This document shows positions 6,238-13,553 of a stretch of DNA of 28,699 nucleotides, in pieces. The stretch comes from Clostridium disporicum (GTDB taxonomy: Bacteria > Bacillota > Clostridia > Clostridiales > Clostridiaceae). The stretch spans positions 1-28,699 of the forward strand of contig NZ_CYZX01000029.1 of the NCBI RefSeq assembly GCF_001405015.1, in the 5' to 3' direction. The position numbers were made by a program, and so were the translations under genes. A model generated the notes under the pieces. That model was not told the origin of the DNA. It searched no databases and saw only the letters and a program-made list of their open reading frames with translations. The number at the start of each line of letters is the position of its first letter. Position 1 is the stretch's first letter.

Positions 6238-7272
6238 ATGGCAACTCTTTCAAATATAAAGTCAGATATAACATCACTTAGTGAATACCAGTTAAGAGAA
6301 TTATTTAACTATATAGGTGAGATGCTTACTCTTGGCTCATCTAATGTAAGTCTTAATAAAGAGTTTAGAGAATCAAGATTTAGCAAGGGGCAATGTTGCC
6401 CCCATTGCGAATCTACTTCTGTAGTAAAGAATGGTAAATTGAATGGTAAGCAACGTTATGTATGTCGTTCTTGTAGTAAATCCTTTAATGATTTAACTAA
6501 ATCTGCGTTATCCTGTACTAAGTTACCTCTACAAACGTGGATTGAATATGTTAAAGGAATGGTTATAGGACTTTCTATAAGAAAGAACGCTGAAAATGTA
6601 GGTGTAGGTGTTAAAACATCATTTTATATGAGACATAAAATTCTTGATTGTATAAGAGCATTTATGGGTATTGGTGATGTAGACGGTATAGTAGAAATGG
6701 ACGAAACATTTGTTGCCGAGTCTTTCAAGGGGAATCATAAAAAGAGTGGTTTTAAAATGCCGAGACCTGCTCGAAAAAGAGGCAAACAAGTTAAGAAACG
6801 TGGTATAAGTAATGAACAGGTTTGTATAGCAACAGCAATTGATAGAAATGGAAATATAATATTAGAACCCTTATGTAAAGGAAGGGTTACTTACAATGCT
6901 CTTGAAAGGCTTTATGAAGGAAGGATAGACTCTAACTCAATAATCTGTACAGATAGCCATAAATCGTATATACAATTTGCCAAAGACCTTGAATTAGACC
7001 ATAAAAAAATAGCAAGAGGTCATTATAAAAATGATATATACCATATAAATCATGTTAATTCGTTGCATAGTAACCTGAAAATTTGGATGTATAGATTTAA
7101 AGGAGTGTCTACTAAATTTCTATCTAATTATATGAGTTGGTATAAGTGGCTACAAAGTTTTAGCACTGATAAAGAAGTTATAAAAACAAAGAATATGCTT
7201 ATCCATAGTGTAATTCCATTTGTTGACACTAAGATAGAAGGATACAAGGAAAGAAAATATAATTTCTTTTAG
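6238..7272 (+). CDS. IS1595-family transposase (second element)
   Basis: This 344-residue transposase has an N-terminal zinc ribbon (CPHC at 54-57, CRSC at 76-79) and an ISXO2-like DDE domain: IVEMDETFVAESFKGNH (Asp155), IICTDSHKSY (Asp239), HVNSLHSNLKIW (Asn274, Lys281). Pattern and spacing are the DDNK type also seen in the first transposase, with only family-level similarity elsewhere. Its ribosome binding site is CGGAGG, 10 nt before the ATG. A TATAAT at 6201-6206 suggests a promoter in the IS end, but the intact T-box leader upstream on the same strand could also drive it by read-through. The frame is intact. Confidence 0.95.
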   Translation: MATLSNIKSDITSLSEYQLRELFNYIGEMLTLGSSNVSLNKEFRESRFSKGQCCPHCESTSVVKNGKLNGKQRYVCRSCSKSFNDLTKSALSCTKLPLQTWIEYVKGMVIGLSIRKNAENVGVGVKTSFYMRHKILDCIRAFMGIGDVDGIVEMDETFVAESFKGNHKKSGFKMPRPARKRGKQVKKRGISNEQVCIATAIDRNGNIILEPLCKGRVTYNALERLYEGRIDSNSIICTDSHKSYIQFAKDLELDHKKIARGHYKNDIYHINHVNSLHSNLKIWMYRFKGVSTKFLSNYMSWYKWLQSFSTDKEVIKTKNMLIHSVIPFVDTKIEGYKERKYNFF

Positions 7273-7346
7273 GTATTGCTTGATAAGTGTATGTTTGTTA
7301 GTATTATATGTAAAAATTATACTGAAAGATTACGAGGTGGGGGATT

Positions 7347-7760
7347 ATGAATGAACTTATAAAAATTCTAAGAGATTATGATAATGATGATATTATAAAG
7401 GATTTTTTATTAGATAAAGAATTAGAATTTTATAATAACGACATGAAAGATATAATTATTTCTTTGGGTTTTTATATTCCTAATTATAACATATTAACAT
7501 CATTACTTGAAATTCATGACAGTGTAGACCCAACTGAAACTGAAATGTTTGCGAATGGACCAATAACCAATGTTATAAATATATATCATACTAACATAAG
7601 TTATTTGTATTTAGTTAGAAGAGAGCAATTTGGATTAAGAGACGAAGATGCTATAATAACAGAATTAGTGTTTAGTAATAATACTAAAGAATTGATGAAT
7701 AAATTGAAGATAGACCTTTGCAATAGAAATATTGTTAGGGAATCTAAACAGAGTTTATAG
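7347..7760 (+). CDS. Hypothetical passenger protein inside the second IS
   Basis: I do not recognise this 137-residue protein. It is acidic and soluble-looking, with no signal peptide, membrane segment or cysteine motif; the N-terminal 45 residues (MNELIKILRDYDNDD onward) look helical and the middle is more mixed. It starts at ATG 7347 behind GGTGGGGG, lies 74 bp after the transposase and ends 44 bp before the start of the right terminal repeat, so it belongs to the mobile element. A hairpin terminator follows at once. IS1595-family elements often carry unrelated passengers; this one could aid transposition or offer a host function, and nothing visible decides between these. Confidence 0.75.
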   Translation: MNELIKILRDYDNDDIIKDFLLDKELEFYNNDMKDIIISLGFYIPNYNILTSLLEIHDSVDPTETEMFANGPITNVINIYHTNISYLYLVRREQFGLRDEDAIITELVFSNNTKELMNKLKIDLCNRNIVRESKQSL

Positions 7761-7764
7761 TTAG

Positions 7765-7795
7765 ATAGGGTTGTAATTTGTACAACCCTATTTTG
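7765..7795 (+). terminator. Terminator of the IS passenger gene
   Basis: TAGGGTTGTA (7766-7775) pairs perfectly with TACAACCCTA (7781-7790) around a 5-nt loop, followed by TTTT. It lies within the element, just before its right terminal repeat. Confidence 0.8.
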
Positions 7796-7828
7796 AGTAC
7801 AATATCAACAATTTAATCTAACAGAGCC

Positions 7829-7988
7829 TAATGAAAAAATCTATTATATAAGAAAATGCAAAGAAACTGAAGGCTTTAAAGTTGGAACTGATAATTCTTT
7901 TTATGCTGAGCAAGAAGTAAAAGGAATGCTTTTTAAGAAAAGTATATTAAATGTTATAAATTATGATAAAGTAATTAAACTGGCTTAA
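7829..7988 (+). pseudogene. C-terminal stub of a gene cut by the second IS
   Basis: Immediately after the right IS end an open frame of 51 codons (from GAA 7833, ending TAA 7986-7988) encodes a lysine-rich fragment that contains GFKVGTDNSFYAEQE and ends DKVIKLA. It has no start codon or ribosome binding site of its own, and the frame simply runs in from the IS. It is followed by a strong terminator, as expected of the 3' end of a real gene. I do not recognise the family. The simplest reading is that this is the remnant of the gene once controlled by the T-box leader left of the IS, its 5' part lost. Confidence 0.65.
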
Positions 7989-8016
7989 TAATTTTTATTA
8001 TTAAGCCAGTTTTTTA
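7978..8016 (+). terminator. Strong terminator of the truncated gene
   Basis: A 15-bp perfect stem, AACTGGCTTAATAAT (7978-7992) with its complement (7997-8011), loop TTTT, then TTTTTT. The stop codon of the stub lies within the stem. It separates the mobile-element region from the capsule operon. Confidence 0.92.
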
Positions 8017-8392
8017 TTTATAGAAATGATAATGGTGTGCAATTAAAACGTTTTACAAAAAATAAACCATAAAAATATGTTAATAAAATCATAAAAAATG
8101 CAAAAATCGTAATACAAATTACGACAAAAACTATTATTGCATTGTGGAAAAATATTAACATATTGTTAAATTTAGCGAAATAACAAGAAAATTACGTGAA
8201 AATATGACAAGGAAAAGTGGTTTTTTTTAAATGAAATTGAATGTGTATAGGATTAACTCTTTTAAATAATGGTAATAAGTAGTAAAAACGAGGTTTGGTG
8301 GAATTCTTTTCAAAAAACATATTTGTTGTTATAATTTTTTTTGTCGATAAATAGAAAATATTGAATAAATTTTAAGAAAAAAGGGTCATTTT
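8017..8392 (+). other. Capsule operon upstream region, no gene seen
   Basis: About 375 bp without a credible gene, over 75% A+T, lying between the terminator and the first capsule gene. It contains a perfect dyad, TCGTAAT (8107-8113) with ATTACGA (8118-8124), which could be an operator or small hairpin, and a candidate promoter at 8307-8335. Long AT-rich leaders are usual before regulated polysaccharide operons, but I can name no regulator for this one. Confidence 0.6.
8307..8335 (+). promoter_or_regulatory. Candidate capsule operon promoter (extended -10)
   Basis: TTTTCA (8307-8312), 17 bp, TATAAT (8330-8335), with TG one base upstream of the -10 box (TGTTATAAT), an extended -10 that can offset the weak -35. 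It would give a leader of about 50 nt before the first wzz gene. Several other AT-rich matches exist nearby. Confidence 0.45.
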
Positions 8393-9064
8393 ATGGGGGA
8401 TTTAAAGATAGGAAAAATAATTAACATTTTAAAAATTAATTTTAGGTTAATTTTGATTTCTACTTTATCAGTGACTTTAGTATCAGCTATCGTTACTTTT
8501 TTCTTTGTTTCGCCTAAATATGAGGCAAGCAGTAAGGTTTATATTGGTAAAGAGAAATTTAAAAATGTATCAACTACTTATAGTAATGATGAAGTTACGA
8601 TGTATCAAAAACTTATTAAGACTTACGGGGAGATAGTTAAGACTAAGAATCTTATAAATAAGGCTATTAAAAAAGCTGGTGAAGATATAACAGTAGCTGA
8701 AGCCTTAAGCAAGATACAAGCAGTAGCAATCGCTGATACACAGATTTTACAGATTAAATATACAAGTTCTTCAAGAGAAGAATCTTATAATATGATTTAT
8801 GGATTAACAGAGGAATTTATGAAGCTTTCTAAATCACTTTATCCTAATGGTAATGTACATATTATAGAACAGCCTAAGGTTCCAGAAGATGCAGTAAGCC
8901 CGAACAAAGCAATGAATATTGCTATAGGAGCAATGTTAGGGATGATGCTAGGAATCGGGATAGTATTTTTAAAGGAATATATGAATAATAGCTTTAGTGA
9001 TAAGGAAGAGATAGAAGAATTTTTACAAGTTTCATGTTTAGGTAGTATTCCTAATTTTGAGTAA
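8393..9064 (+). CDS. Wzz/CapA-type polysaccharide co-polymerase, copy 1
   Basis: This 223-residue membrane protein has the layout of Gram-positive chain-length determinants (YveK/EpsA/CapA): a short cytoplasmic N-terminus, a first membrane helix (about residues 18-38), an extracytoplasmic domain with YEASSKVYIG and TQILQIKY, the proline-containing SPNKAMN, and a second helix (about 183-205). The C-terminal tail ends LGSIPNF, which in these systems contacts the partner BY-kinase. It sets chain length and presents substrate to the kinase. It is the first gene of the capsule operon, with weak AGGG upstream of ATG 8393. A paralogue follows about 210 bp downstream; the two share YEAS-KV-IGKE, MYQKL-KTY and SPNK-MNIAI motifs and probably arose by tandem duplication. 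Confidence 0.9.
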   Translation: MGDLKIGKIINILKINFRLILISTLSVTLVSAIVTFFFVSPKYEASSKVYIGKEKFKNVSTTYSNDEVTMYQKLIKTYGEIVKTKNLINKAIKKAGEDITVAEALSKIQAVAIADTQILQIKYTSSSREESYNMIYGLTEEFMKLSKSLYPNGNVHIIEQPKVPEDAVSPNKAMNIAIGAMLGMMLGIGIVFLKEYMNNSFSDKEEIEEFLQVSCLGSIPNFE

Positions 9065-9083
9065 GGTCATTATATTTAAATTA

Positions 9084-9150
9084 TATTGATATATCATATT
9101 ACTTCAGCACTAATTCATGATGTGCATTGCGTAATTATGATATATCAATA
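9084..9150 (+). repeat. Long near-perfect dyad between the two wzz genes
   Basis: TATTGATATATCAT (from 9084) and its complement ATGATATATCAATA (to 9150) form a stem of about 19 bp with a single bulge, closed by TTAC/GTAA, around a loop that can form an inner GCAC/GTGC stem. It has no U-run. It could be an mRNA processing or stability element, a protein-binding dyad, or the remains of a small inserted repeat. Confidence 0.7.
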
Positions 9151-9235
9151 TTAAATAGGTAAGATAACATAAATGAGAAATATTGCCTACGGTAATTATG
9201 AAAATTTCAACTATGTAAAAAGAGGAAAGATTGCC

Positions 9236-9260
9236 TTAATGAGAGGGATTTATAAGGAAT
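9236..9260 (+). repeat. Intergenic motif shared with 10835-10862 (copy 1)
   Basis: TTAAT-GAGAG-GGATTTATA-GGAAT here resembles TTAAT-AGAGTAT-GGGATTTATA-GTGAAT upstream of the dehydratase gene. The stretches before each also share AGATAA(A)CATAAAT and GAAAT. These are two of the longest gaps inside the operon, so a shared RNA function is possible. Confidence 0.45.
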
Positions 9261-9273
9261 AGGAGTGGAGAAA

Positions 9274-9951
9274 ATGGAAGAACAAGTGATAAGCATTGAA
9301 GAGATTTTTGCAGCTTTAAAGAAGCGTTGGAAGATGATAGCTTTAATAACTATTTTAGCTACAGTAGTATCAGGGATTTTAAGCTTCTTTGTAATAGAAC
9401 CTGTATATGAAGCAAGTACTAAGGTTTTTATAGGTAAGGAAGAAAGCTCTGAAGAGGGATATAACAGCAGTGATATCCAAATGTATCAAAAGCTTTTAAA
9501 GACTTATTCAGAAGCTATTAAAACTAGAGATTTAATAGATGCAGCTATTAAAGATTCAGGATATGATTTAACAACTGGACAAGTTTCATCAGGGTTAACA
9601 GTAACGCCAATAACTGATACTCAAATACTTCAAATAAAGTATCAAAGCTTAGATCCAAAGGAATGTGAGGTTGTTCTTAAGAGTATATCTAAGGCTTTTG
9701 TTAAAACAGCAACTGACTTGGTTCCAAATGGTAATGTAAGAATAATTGAAGGTGTAGAGTTACCTAAAAATCCAATAAGCCCTAATAAGAAGATGAATAT
9801 TGCAATAGCTTTCCTTTTAGGATTAATGGTAAGTGTAGGATTAGTATTCCTTCTTGAATATATGGATAACAGTTATAAAACTAAAGAGCAATTAGAAAAT
9901 GAATTAGAAATACCTGTATTAGGAGTTATTCCTAATTTAGATGAAGTATAG
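9274..9951 (+). CDS. Wzz/CapA-type polysaccharide co-polymerase, copy 2
   Basis: This 225-residue protein has the same two-helix plan as the preceding gene: KKRWKMIALITILATVVSG opens the first helix, YEASTKVFIGKEESS and TQILQIKYQSLD lie in the outer domain, and SPNKKMNIAIAFLLGL leads into the second helix. The C-terminal LGVIPNLDEV tail matches the kinase-activating region of YwqC/CapA-type proteins. I place the start at ATG 9274, 8 nt after AGGAG; a GTG three codons upstream is possible but worse placed. The kinase begins 12 bp after its stop, so this copy is the likelier direct activator. Having two adapters may let chain length be tuned by hetero-oligomers; that is inference. Confidence 0.92.
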   Translation: MEEQVISIEEIFAALKKRWKMIALITILATVVSGILSFFVIEPVYEASTKVFIGKEESSEEGYNSSDIQMYQKLLKTYSEAIKTRDLIDAAIKDSGYDLTTGQVSSGLTVTPITDTQILQIKYQSLDPKECEVVLKSISKAFVKTATDLVPNGNVRIIEGVELPKNPISPNKKMNIAIAFLLGLMVSVGLVFLLEYMDNSYKTKEQLENELEIPVLGVIPNLDEV

Positions 9952-9963
9952 GGGGTTAGAGAG

Positions 9964-10653
9964 ATGTTTGTAGTTGAGAAAAAACCAAAGTCTGTAGCGG
10001 CTGAAAGTTATAGAACCTTAAGAACTAATATACAATATTCCTCTTTTGATAAAGAATATAGAACTATAGTTATTACAAGTTCTGAACCAGGGGAAGGTAA
10101 AACAGTTACTTCAGGAAATTTATCACTTGCACTTGCTCAAGGAGAAAGTAAGGTTCTTTTAGTAGATTGTGATATGAGAAAACCTACTATTCATAAGAAT
10201 TTTAAAATATCTAATCAAGATGGATTAACAGATCTTTTATTACATAAAAAGACTATGGAGCAAGTTATGGTTAAGTATAATGAAAACTTAACTATAATTC
10301 CAGCAGGAAGAGTTTCTCCTAATCCTTCAGAAATGTTAGGATCAAGAGCAATGAGTGCTTTCTTAGAAGAGATGAAAAATCACTTTGATTATATAGTTAT
10401 GGATACTCCACCACTTGGAGCTGTAACAGATGCTCAAGTTCTTTCTACGAAGGTTGATGCTACTATTTTAGTAGTTAAGGCTGGGGATACTAAGAGGGAT
10501 GTTGTTATGAACTCAGTTAATCTTATTAAAAAGGTTAATGGTAATTTAATAGGTACTGTTCTTAATGGGGTAGAGAAAAGTAACAATAAGTATTACTACT
10601 ATTATGGAAGTGAAGAAGTAGCTGCTACTGCTGAAAAGAAGAAGCGAAAGTAA
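9964..10653 (+). CDS. Bacterial tyrosine kinase of the CapB/CpsD/EpsB type
   Basis: This 229-residue cytoplasmic kinase couples with the Wzz-like adapters to control polymer assembly by cycles of tyrosine autophosphorylation. Visible motifs: N-terminal ESYRTLRTNI, Walker A SSEPGEGKT (39-47), Walker A' VLLVDCDMRKP (64-74), Walker B YIVMDTPP (143-150), and a C-terminal tyrosine cluster KYYYYYG (209-215), the usual autophosphorylation site. Family length is about 220-240. GGGGG precedes the ATG. The matching PHP-type phosphatase (CpsB/YwqE), normally encoded beside the kinase, is not in this window. The kinase ends 255 bp before a terminator, so expression of downstream genes depends on read-through or antitermination. 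Confidence 0.95.
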   Translation: MFVVEKKPKSVAAESYRTLRTNIQYSSFDKEYRTIVITSSEPGEGKTVTSGNLSLALAQGESKVLLVDCDMRKPTIHKNFKISNQDGLTDLLLHKKTMEQVMVKYNENLTIIPAGRVSPNPSEMLGSRAMSAFLEEMKNHFDYIVMDTPPLGAVTDAQVLSTKVDATILVVKAGDTKRDVVMNSVNLIKKVNGNLIGTVLNGVEKSNNKYYYYYGSEEVAATAEKKKRK

Positions 10654-10733
10654 CTAAGTTAGAGTTATATATTGATATAGTTAACAGTGAGTATTAAAAA
10701 TAATAAATATTAGATAAACATAAATTACGAAAT

Positions 10734-10906
10734 GTGCAGGTGAGAGGGATAAAGTCACTGCATGAGAAAAAGATTACTTAGCAGAACTAAAGATGAATGT
10801 GGGTTTAAAAAATTGACTGCTTAAGGGAAGGCAGTTAATAGAGTATGGGATTTATAGTGAATTGTAAGTTTTGTTGGGGGACAGACTTATTATGAAGCAA
10901 AGTATA
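10734..10906 (+). ncRNA. Structured intergenic RNA candidate within the capsule operon
   Basis: Between kinase and dehydratase lies a 377-bp gap with no gene but several hairpins on the sense strand. TGCA(G)GTGA (from 10738) pairs with TCACTGCA around a GAGGGATAAAG loop; TTGACTGC (10813-10820) pairs with GCAGTTAA (10831-10838) around TTAAGGGAAG; a purine-rich segment with TTGGGGGACAG follows. An intrinsic terminator closes it. The position matches the EAR element of the Bacillus subtilis eps operon, which lies between epsB and epsC and causes processive antitermination. I cannot match the primary sequence to EAR or to a known riboswitch class, so this is an unclassified cis-acting RNA candidate. 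Confidence 0.5.
10835..10862 (+). repeat. Intergenic motif shared with 9236-9260 (copy 2)
   Basis: TTAATAGAGTATGGGATTTA continuing with TAGTGAAT is the second copy of the motif found before the second wzz gene. It overlaps the end of one hairpin in the structured intergenic region. Confidence 0.45.
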
Positions 10907-10907
10907 A

Positions 10908-10938
10908 TCCCGGTGTTATTTGATACCGGGGTTTTTTA
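10908..10938 (+). terminator. Intrinsic terminator inside the capsule operon
   Basis: CCCGGTGT (10909-10916) pairs with ATACCGGG (10923-10930) around a 6-nt loop and is followed by GTTTTTTATT. It is unusually GC-rich for this sequence. It separates wzz-wzz-kinase from the biosynthetic genes, none of which has an obvious promoter of its own just downstream, so it probably works as an attenuator or as the barrier overcome by antitermination. Confidence 0.9.
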
Positions 10939-11030
10939 TTATCATTTTTGGTAGTTTTAATTAATAATTTTATAAAAAAATATACTTAAAATTAACAAAA
11001 TATTAAAAAATAAATTAAGGAGGGATAACA

Positions 11031-12941
11031 ATGCAAAAAGAAAGTATGTTAAAGGACGTATTAAAAAACAGGAAAATTAAAATTTCGATTCTTATGTTAT
11101 CTGATATTGGATTAATACTATCTGCATATATGTTAGGATTTATATTTAGATTTTACTCAAAATACTTTGATATGTCAGACATAGTTAGAATATATAAGAA
11201 TCACATTCCAGATATTATGATAGCAGTAGTTATCTATATAGTTATGTTGTTTTTATTTAAGCAATATAAGAATATCTGGAGTTTAGCAGGAATAAATGAG
11301 TTTGCTAATGGCGGAATAGCAATATTATTATCGGTGATAATAAATCTTTTAATTACTTCTAAAGCAGAAAATAGATTATCTTTATTTGTAACTATTTTAA
11401 GCGGACTTATAATTTTACTTTTTTATATTGGGATAAGAGTATCTTGGAAGTTATTGGTTAGAATGCTTGATTATAAAGATTTAAAGAAATCAGGTGTGGT
11501 AAAAGATGTTCTTATAGTAGGTGCAGGTTCGGCGGGAGCTTTAGTTCTTAATGAATTTAAGAAAAATCCTCAATTTGGTAAGAATGTAGTTGCTTTAATA
11601 GATGATGATAAGCAGAAGCTTAAAAGCCTTGTAGGAGGAGTTAAGGTTCTAGGTAATAGAGATGATATAGAAAGAATTGCTGAAGAGTATAAGATAGATG
11701 AAATAATAATTGCTATTTCAGAATTAGAAAAGAGTGATTTAAAAAATATCTTAGAAAAGTGTAAAAATGCTAAAGCACATATAAAGATAATGCCGGGTGT
11801 ATCTGAAATGATAGATGGTAAGTTCTCTATAAATAAAATAAGGGATGTAGATGTTGAGGATTTATTAGGTAGGGATTCAATTACATTAGATCATGATGGA
11901 ATAAGTGATTATCTTGAGGACAAGGTTGTACTTGTTACTGGAGGGGGAGGCTCAATAGGATCAGAGCTTTGTAGACAGATAGCTAAGTTTAAACCTAAAC
12001 AACTTATTATTTTTGATATATATGAAAATAATGCTTATGATATTCAAAATGAACTTAGAAGAAATTATCCTGAATTAAATCTTGAAACACTTATAGGATC
12101 AGTTAGGGATAAGAAGAGGCTTAAAGAGGTTTTTAGTAAATACAGACCACAAGTAGTATTTCATGCAGCGGCTCATAAGCATGTACCTTTAATGGAGGAT
12201 AGCCCTGCAGAAGCTATTAAAAATAATGTTAAGGGAACATTGAATGTTGCGCAATGCGCTGATGGATTTAAAGTTGAAAGATTTGTATTAATTTCAACTG
12301 ATAAAGCAGTTAATCCTACTAATATAATGGGTGCAACTAAGAGAATGTGTGAAATGATAATTCAATCTATAAATAAAGAGAGTAAGACAGAGTTTGTTGC
12401 TGTTCGTTTTGGTAATGTGCTTGGATCTAATGGATCAGTAGTTCCATTGTTCAAAAATCAGATTGCTAAAGGTGGACCAGTTACATTAACTCATAAAGAT
12501 ATAACAAGGTATTTTATGACAATTCCTGAAGCTGCTCAACTTGTATTGCAAGCGGGCGCTTATGCTGAAGGTGGAGAAATATTTGTGCTTGATATGGGCA
12601 AGCCAGTTAGAATTTACGATTTAGCAGAAAACCTTATTAAGCTTTCAGGGTATGAACCTCATAAGGATATAAAAATTGAGGTTACAGGGCTTAGACCAGG
12701 AGAAAAACTTTATGAAGAGTTGCTTATGAATGAGGAAGGGCTTACAGAAACTAAACATAAGAAAATATTTATAGGCAAATCTAGTGATTTTGAAATAGAT
12801 AAAGTTAAAAGTAATGTTGATGAATTACTTAAAGTAGCTGCTTTAGGTAATAAAGATATATTAAAAGAAAAGATGAAAGAAATAGTAACTACTTACAAAG
12901 AACCAGATGAGGTTAATTCAAAAGTAAATAAGATAGGTTAG
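11031..12941 (+). CDS. Membrane NDP-sugar dehydratase, PglF/WbpM/EpsC family
   Basis: This 636-residue protein is probably a UDP-GlcNAc 4,6-dehydratase making UDP-4-keto-6-deoxy-GlcNAc. Order of parts: four membrane helices (about residues 18-136), a first Rossmann domain (GAGSAG, 164-169), and an extended SDR catalytic domain with TGGGGSIG (303-310) and HAAAHKHVPLMEDSP (378-392). In STDKAVNPTNIMGATKR (422-438) Met433 and Lys437 form the Met-x-x-x-Lys pair that replaces Tyr-x-x-x-Lys in this family. The C-terminal GLRPGEKLYEELL is also diagnostic. Length fits full-length family members. AAGGAGGGA precedes ATG 11031, and the next gene starts 7 bp after the stop. The product would feed the phosphoglycosyltransferase and, after amination, the acetyltransferase two genes downstream. 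Confidence 0.93.
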   Translation: MQKESMLKDVLKNRKIKISILMLSDIGLILSAYMLGFIFRFYSKYFDMSDIVRIYKNHIPDIMIAVVIYIVMLFLFKQYKNIWSLAGINEFANGGIAILLSVIINLLITSKAENRLSLFVTILSGLIILLFYIGIRVSWKLLVRMLDYKDLKKSGVVKDVLIVGAGSAGALVLNEFKKNPQFGKNVVALIDDDKQKLKSLVGGVKVLGNRDDIERIAEEYKIDEIIIAISELEKSDLKNILEKCKNAKAHIKIMPGVSEMIDGKFSINKIRDVDVEDLLGRDSITLDHDGISDYLEDKVVLVTGGGGSIGSELCRQIAKFKPKQLIIFDIYENNAYDIQNELRRNYPELNLETLIGSVRDKKRLKEVFSKYRPQVVFHAAAHKHVPLMEDSPAEAIKNNVKGTLNVAQCADGFKVERFVLISTDKAVNPTNIMGATKRMCEMIIQSINKESKTEFVAVRFGNVLGSNGSVVPLFKNQIAKGGPVTLTHKDITRYFMTIPEAAQLVLQAGAYAEGGEIFVLDMGKPVRIYDLAENLIKLSGYEPHKDIKIEVTGLRPGEKLYEELLMNEEGLTETKHKKIFIGKSSDFEIDKVKSNVDELLKVAALGNKDILKEKMKEIVTTYKEPDEVNSKVNKIG

Positions 12942-12948
12942 GGGGATA

Positions 12949-13545
12949 ATGATGAAGAGGGTTTTTGATTTCTTAGTAAGTTTAATTTCAATTATTATTT
13001 TAAGTCCAGTTATGTTACTAATAGCTGTAATTATCAAATGTACTTCAGAGGGGCCAATATTTTTTAAGCAAAGAAGAATTGGCATTAATAATACTGAATT
13101 TCAGATTTATAAGTTTAGAACAATGAGAATAGATACACCGAATGTAGCTACTCATTTATTAGAAAATCCAGATCAATGGATAACTCCAATAGGTAAGTTT
13201 ATGAGAAAAACAAGCTTAGATGAATTACCACAATTATTTAATATTCTTAAGGGGGATATGAGTATAGTAGGACCAAGACCTGCTCTTTATAATCAATATG
13301 ATTTAAAAGAAATGAGAACTAAGCTAGGAGTTCATGAAATTCTTCCAGGACTTACAGGATGGGCACAAGTTAATGGAAGAGACACTATAGAACTATGGGA
13401 GAAGGTTAAATATGATAAGTACTATTTAGATAATAAGAGATTTCTTTTTGATATTAAAATTATATTTTTAACAGTTCTAGGAGTGTTAAAGAGTGATGGA
13501 GTTCAAGAAGGTAAGTTAGATAATAATAAAGAGATTTCAGCATAG
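12949..13545 (+). CDS. Initiating phosphoglycosyltransferase (PglC/EpsL-like)
   Basis: This 198-residue monotopic membrane enzyme transfers a sugar-1-phosphate from a UDP-sugar to undecaprenyl phosphate, the first membrane step of repeat-unit synthesis. It has a single N-terminal hydrophobic segment (about residues 7-30), EGPIFFKQRRIG, IYKFRTMR, the catalytic Asp-Glu pair in TSLDELPQL, and GDMSIVGPRPAL, followed by LPGLTGWAQVNGRD. It is a small PglC-type enzyme, lacking the extra N-terminal helices of WcaJ/WbaP proteins. GGGGG precedes two tandem ATGs (12949 and 12952); either could start. It sits between the dehydratase and the PglD-like acetyltransferase, which suggests a diamino-trideoxy or related N-acetyl sugar as first residue; the exact sugar is inferred. 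Confidence 0.94.
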   Translation: MMKRVFDFLVSLISIIILSPVMLLIAVIIKCTSEGPIFFKQRRIGINNTEFQIYKFRTMRIDTPNVATHLLENPDQWITPIGKFMRKTSLDELPQLFNILKGDMSIVGPRPALYNQYDLKEMRTKLGVHEILPGLTGWAQVNGRDTIELWEKVKYDKYYLDNKRFLFDIKIIFLTVLGVLKSDGVQEGKLDNNKEISA

Positions 13546-13553
13546 GTGATATT

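Larger units (their letters stand above)
6150..7828 (+). mobile_element. Second IS1595-family element with a passenger gene
   Basis: The 1,679-bp element is bounded by 25-bp imperfect inverted repeats (6150-6174 and 7804-7828, 21 of 25 matching) starting GGCTCTGTTAGA, close to but distinct from the ends of the first element. It carries a transposase and a 137-aa passenger on the same strand. The flanking octamers differ (TTATTTTA on the left, TAATGAAA on the right), so there is no target duplication. With the gene stub on the right lacking its 5' part, this suggests a deletion next to the element or recombination between copies after insertion. Confidence 0.88.

Noticed and set aside
2377..7828. 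Both IS elements and the DNA between as one composite transposon
   Set aside because: The two elements have different ends and different transposases, and the first has its own perfect target duplication at both its ends, so it inserted as an independent unit.
9084..9150. Dyad between wzz genes as an intrinsic terminator
   Set aside because: The stem is AT-rich and not followed by a U-run; the operon clearly continues across it.
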